NCBI GenBank assembly: GCA_023388675.1
Contig: JAEWFU010000292.1
Coordinates: 1-7,926 of the forward strand
From: Pseudomonadota bacterium
Lineage (GTDB): Bacteria > Pseudomonadota > Alphaproteobacteria > Rhizobiales > Rhizobiaceae
Direction of reading: 5' to 3'
DNA: 7,926 nt
The notes below the pieces were generated by a model. That model did no database searches, was not told the origin of the DNA, and saw nothing but the letters and a program-made list of their open reading frames with translations. Below, one piece after another: positions 5,907-7,926 of this stretch. A program made the translations under genes and the position numbers. How positions within the stretch are numbered: position 1 is the first letter of the stretch; every line of letters starts with the position of its first letter.

Positions 5907-6051
5907 AGGGTTTAGGCCCTGCCACGTTCTGCCTGTCCTGATCGTGAAGCAAGGCGGATTGAACCCCGACCGCAAAAAGGCCATGCTTTGTGCCTTCAAC
6001 GTCTGGCATGCTCGCCGTGTCGGGCGCGGCGGACCGACAGGAAGGGAACCA
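5907..6051 (+). promoter_or_regulatory. Intergenic region upstream of the TPR gene with weak promoter candidate
   Basis: These 145 bases separate the polyprenyl synthase stop from the TPR gene. A weak sigma-70-like candidate is TTGAAC (5959-5964) with a spacer of 17-18 bases to CATGCT/ATGCTT (5982-5988). The Shine-Dalgarno GAAGGG (6041-6046) stands 5 bases before the TPR ATG. A tiny AGGG/CCCT hairpin just after the polyprenyl synthase gene has no T tract and is not a terminator. The two genes could therefore be co-transcribed, with the TPR gene also having its own promoter. Confidence 0.35.
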
Positions 6052-7926
6052 ATGCGGCTTAGGACTGGACGCTGGATTTTGGCTGCGGGATTGGCAGCCG
6101 GCATCGCGACGGGCAATGCTTGGGCAGCGCCGGAAACGGACGAAACGGTATCGATTAAAACGCTGTCGGGTGCCTATCTTGCAGCGCGGGTTGCCGAGAC
6201 TGACAACGATCTCGCATCGGCCATCAACTATTATCGCCGCGCCATCTCGTTCGACGCGGATAACCAGACCCTGCAGCAGAGCCTGATGCTCGGCCTGATT
6301 TCGGAAGGCAGCTTCGACGAGGCGCTGCCCTATGCCGAAAAGCTGAAGGAAGTGCCCGAGGTCGAGCGCTTTTCGCGCCTTGCGCTCGCTGTGGACGCGA
6401 TCCGTGGCGAACGTTACGCCGAAGCCGAAACCTGGCTCAAGCTGACGCTCGAATCGGACCTCGACAGGTTGATCACCGGCTTGATGACTGCCTGGGCGAA
6501 GCTTGGCGCTGGTGATGGTGCCGGCGCGCTCGCATTCGTCGACCAGCTTTCCGGCCCCGAATGGTATGACCTTTTCATCGGCTATCATCGCGCTTTGATC
6601 GCTGAGCGGGCAGGCGAGACGGAGACCGCGCGTACGGCCTTCGAGGCGACGCAGACCAATGTCTCGGGTGGTGGCGCGGCGCCGGAAGTCTTCCTGCGCA
6701 GCCTGGAGGCCTATGCGGGGTTCCTGGCGCGCGAGGGCGAAAACGACAAGGCGCTGGAAGTGCTTTCCAATGCCGAGGAGTTTGCGCCGGGCCGCGTTAC
6801 GATCCAGGCATTGCGCGGCTCCATCGAGAGCGGCGAAGAGGCCGCACCTCTGGTGCCGGATGCGCAGGCGGGTGCCGCCGAAGCGCTGCTCAACCTCGCA
6901 ACGGCCCTGAACCGGAGCGGCGGCGAATCCTTCGTGCGGCTTTACCTGCAATACGCGGTGGCGCTGCGGCCGGACAGCGACGCGATCCTTGTCCAGCTCG
7001 CCGGCATCGCCGAGCAGCAGAGCAATGCCGAAGCGGCCATCGCAAATTATGAGAAAGTCCCGGCATCATCGCCGATGCGGCGCATCGCCGAGTTGCAGCT
7101 CGGCCTCAACCTCGCCGATCTGGAGCGTTTCGACGAGGCCGAAGGGCATCTGAAGGCCGCGCTCGCCGAAGACGAGAACGACATGCGGGCCTATCTCGCG
7201 CTGGGCGGGGTCTATGCACGGCAGGAGAAATACCGGGACGCCGCCAACCTCTACGACCAGGCGGTCGCGCGCATGGGCGAGCCGACACGCGCCGAATGGA
7301 ACATCTTCTACCAGCGCGGCATCGCCTATGAGCGTCTGAAGGAATGGGACAAGGCCGAGCCCAATTTCCACAAGGCGCTGGAACTCTATCCGGACCAGCC
7401 GCAGGCGCTGAACTATCTCGGCTATTCCTGGGTCGACATGAACATCAATCTCGACGAGGGGCTGGAGATGATCCAGCGCGCCGTCGAATTGCGGCCGAGC
7501 GACGGCTACATCGTCGACTCGCTGGGCTGGGCCTTCTACCGGCTCGGCCGTTTCGAGGATGCCGCGCGTGAACTCGAGCGCGCCGTGGGCCTGATGCCGG
7601 CCGATCCGATCCTCAACGACCATCTCGGCGATGCCTACTGGCGTGTCGGCCGCAAGCTTGAAGCTACTTTCCAGTGGCGTCACGCGCTCGCGCTGGAGCC
7701 GGATGACGAGGTTAAAGCCGATGCCGAGCGCAAGCTGGCCGAAGGCATGCCGCCGGTCGAACAGCGGGCCGAAGCGGATGAGCCTTCTGAAGAAACGCTG
7801 CCCGCGAACATGGTGCCGCTGCCCGACGGCGCGGACGAGCGCAGCGCCGACGAACCTCAGGTCGAGACCGTATCCGCCGACCGCATGATTCATGTCGTTT
7901 TGCCCGGCCAGTCGCTCTGGTCGATC
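6052..7926 (+). CDS. Exported TPR-repeat protein with LysM-like C-terminus, 3' end cut by window
   Basis: 625 codons are visible with no stop, so the gene continues past the window. The ATG at 6052 has GAAGGG 5 bases upstream and opens a signal peptide (MRLRTGRWILAAGLAAGIATGNAWA, likely cut after residue 25). A first repeat-like helix pair is at about 40-75 (LASAINYYRRAISFDADNQTL). A degenerate helical region follows to about 340, and then a run of clear TPRs at about 344-560, including FDEAEGHLKAALAEDEND, YRDAANLYDQAVARM, WDKAEPNFHKALELYPDQPQALNYLGY and FEDAARELERAVGLMPADPILNDHLGDAYW. After these comes an acidic, proline-containing linker (about 561-609). The last visible residues, MIHVVLPGQSLWSI, resemble the start of a LysM peptidoglycan-binding domain (compare Y-x-V-x-x-GDTLWSIA). 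TPRs mediate protein contacts; with the signal peptide this points to a periplasmic or envelope scaffold. The exact partner is unknown. Location after ispB is probably only chromosomal neighbourhood. Confidence 0.93.
   Translation, partial: MRLRTGRWILAAGLAAGIATGNAWAAPETDETVSIKTLSGAYLAARVAETDNDLASAINYYRRAISFDADNQTLQQSLMLGLISEGSFDEALPYAEKLKEVPEVERFSRLALAVDAIRGERYAEAETWLKLTLESDLDRLITGLMTAWAKLGAGDGAGALAFVDQLSGPEWYDLFIGYHRALIAERAGETETARTAFEATQTNVSGGGAAPEVFLRSLEAYAGFLAREGENDKALEVLSNAEEFAPGRVTIQALRGSIESGEEAAPLVPDAQAGAAEALLNLATALNRSGGESFVRLYLQYAVALRPDSDAILVQLAGIAEQQSNAEAAIANYEKVPASSPMRRIAELQLGLNLADLERFDEAEGHLKAALAEDENDMRAYLALGGVYARQEKYRDAANLYDQAVARMGEPTRAEWNIFYQRGIAYERLKEWDKAEPNFHKALELYPDQPQALNYLGYSWVDMNINLDEGLEMIQRAVELRPSDGYIVDSLGWAFYRLGRFEDAARELERAVGLMPADPILNDHLGDAYWRVGRKLEATFQWRHALALEPDDEVKADAERKLAEGMPPVEQRAEADEPSEETLPANMVPLPDGADERSADEPQVETVSADRMIHVVLPGQSLWSI

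Noticed and set aside
5052..6116. Long minus-strand open frame opposite the polyprenyl synthase
   Set aside because: Shadow of a fully supported gene; its Arg/Asp/Val-rich translation shows no domain.
5990..6286. Plus-strand open frame starting in the gap before the TPR gene
   Set aside because: It overlaps the TPR gene in another frame, has no Shine-Dalgarno, and has a low-complexity basic translation.
7066..7893. 275-residue minus-strand open frame opposite the TPR gene
   Set aside because: Shadow of the TPR frame, which has signal peptide, Shine-Dalgarno and repeats. The antisense translation has none.
1..7926. CRISPR, tRNA, rRNA, IS elements, toxin-antitoxin or phage genes
   Set aside because: No direct repeats with spacers, no cloverleaf or rRNA-like sequence, no transposase or integrase motifs and no small gene pair of toxin-antitoxin type were seen on reading both strands.

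Overview
The window is GC-rich, densely packed bacterial chromosome. It most resembles the order Hyphomicrobiales (Rhizobiales), probably near Mesorhizobium, Nitratireductor or other Phyllobacteriaceae. This rests on remembered protein similarity: the polyprenyl synthase, the DUF2007 protein, the S49 peptidase and MoaB all read like rhizobial versions. No database search was made. No mobile element, tRNA, rRNA, CRISPR array or phage gene was seen. Most of the window is core metabolism rather than an accessory island.

Layout. (1) Bases 1-603: a palindrome at the left edge, then a short family 2 glycosyltransferase-like gene on the plus strand whose last codons hold a terminator-like hairpin. 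(2) Bases 613-1035, minus strand: a small secreted protein with a DUF7282-like domain, convergent with the glycosyltransferase and only 9 bases from it. (3) Bases 1107-4750, minus strand: a six-gene run read right to left. It encodes a DUF2007 protein, a tRNA1(Val) N6-methyltransferase-like enzyme, an S49 (SppA/SohB-like) peptidase, a 61-residue single-pass membrane protein, IspE and MoaB. Overlaps or very short gaps at the DUF2007/methyltransferase, small protein/ispE and ispE/moaB junctions suggest co-transcription. The gaps of about 80 bases on either side of the peptidase gene could hold extra signals. (4) Bases 4751-4886: a divergent control region. (5) Bases 4887-5906, plus strand: a long-chain polyprenyl diphosphate synthase (IspB/DdsA type). 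(6) Bases 6052-7926, plus strand: an exported TPR protein, cut by the window end just as a LysM-like motif begins.

How the genes relate. IspE makes an intermediate of the MEP isoprenoid pathway. The divergent polyprenyl synthase uses that pathway's products (IPP and an allylic diphosphate) to build the ubiquinone side chain, so the two isoprenoid steps flank a shared region. MoaB belongs to molybdenum cofactor synthesis. The methyltransferase, peptidase, DUF2007 protein and TPR protein are housekeeping or envelope functions with no evident shared pathway.

I found no convincing novel multi-gene system. The points most worth a second look are the glycosyltransferase-like protein that lacks its DxD motif, the DUF7282 protein with a calcium-loop-like segment, the possible PhaR-type operator at the left edge, the hairpins at two ribosome binding sites, and the TPR-LysM junction at the right edge.
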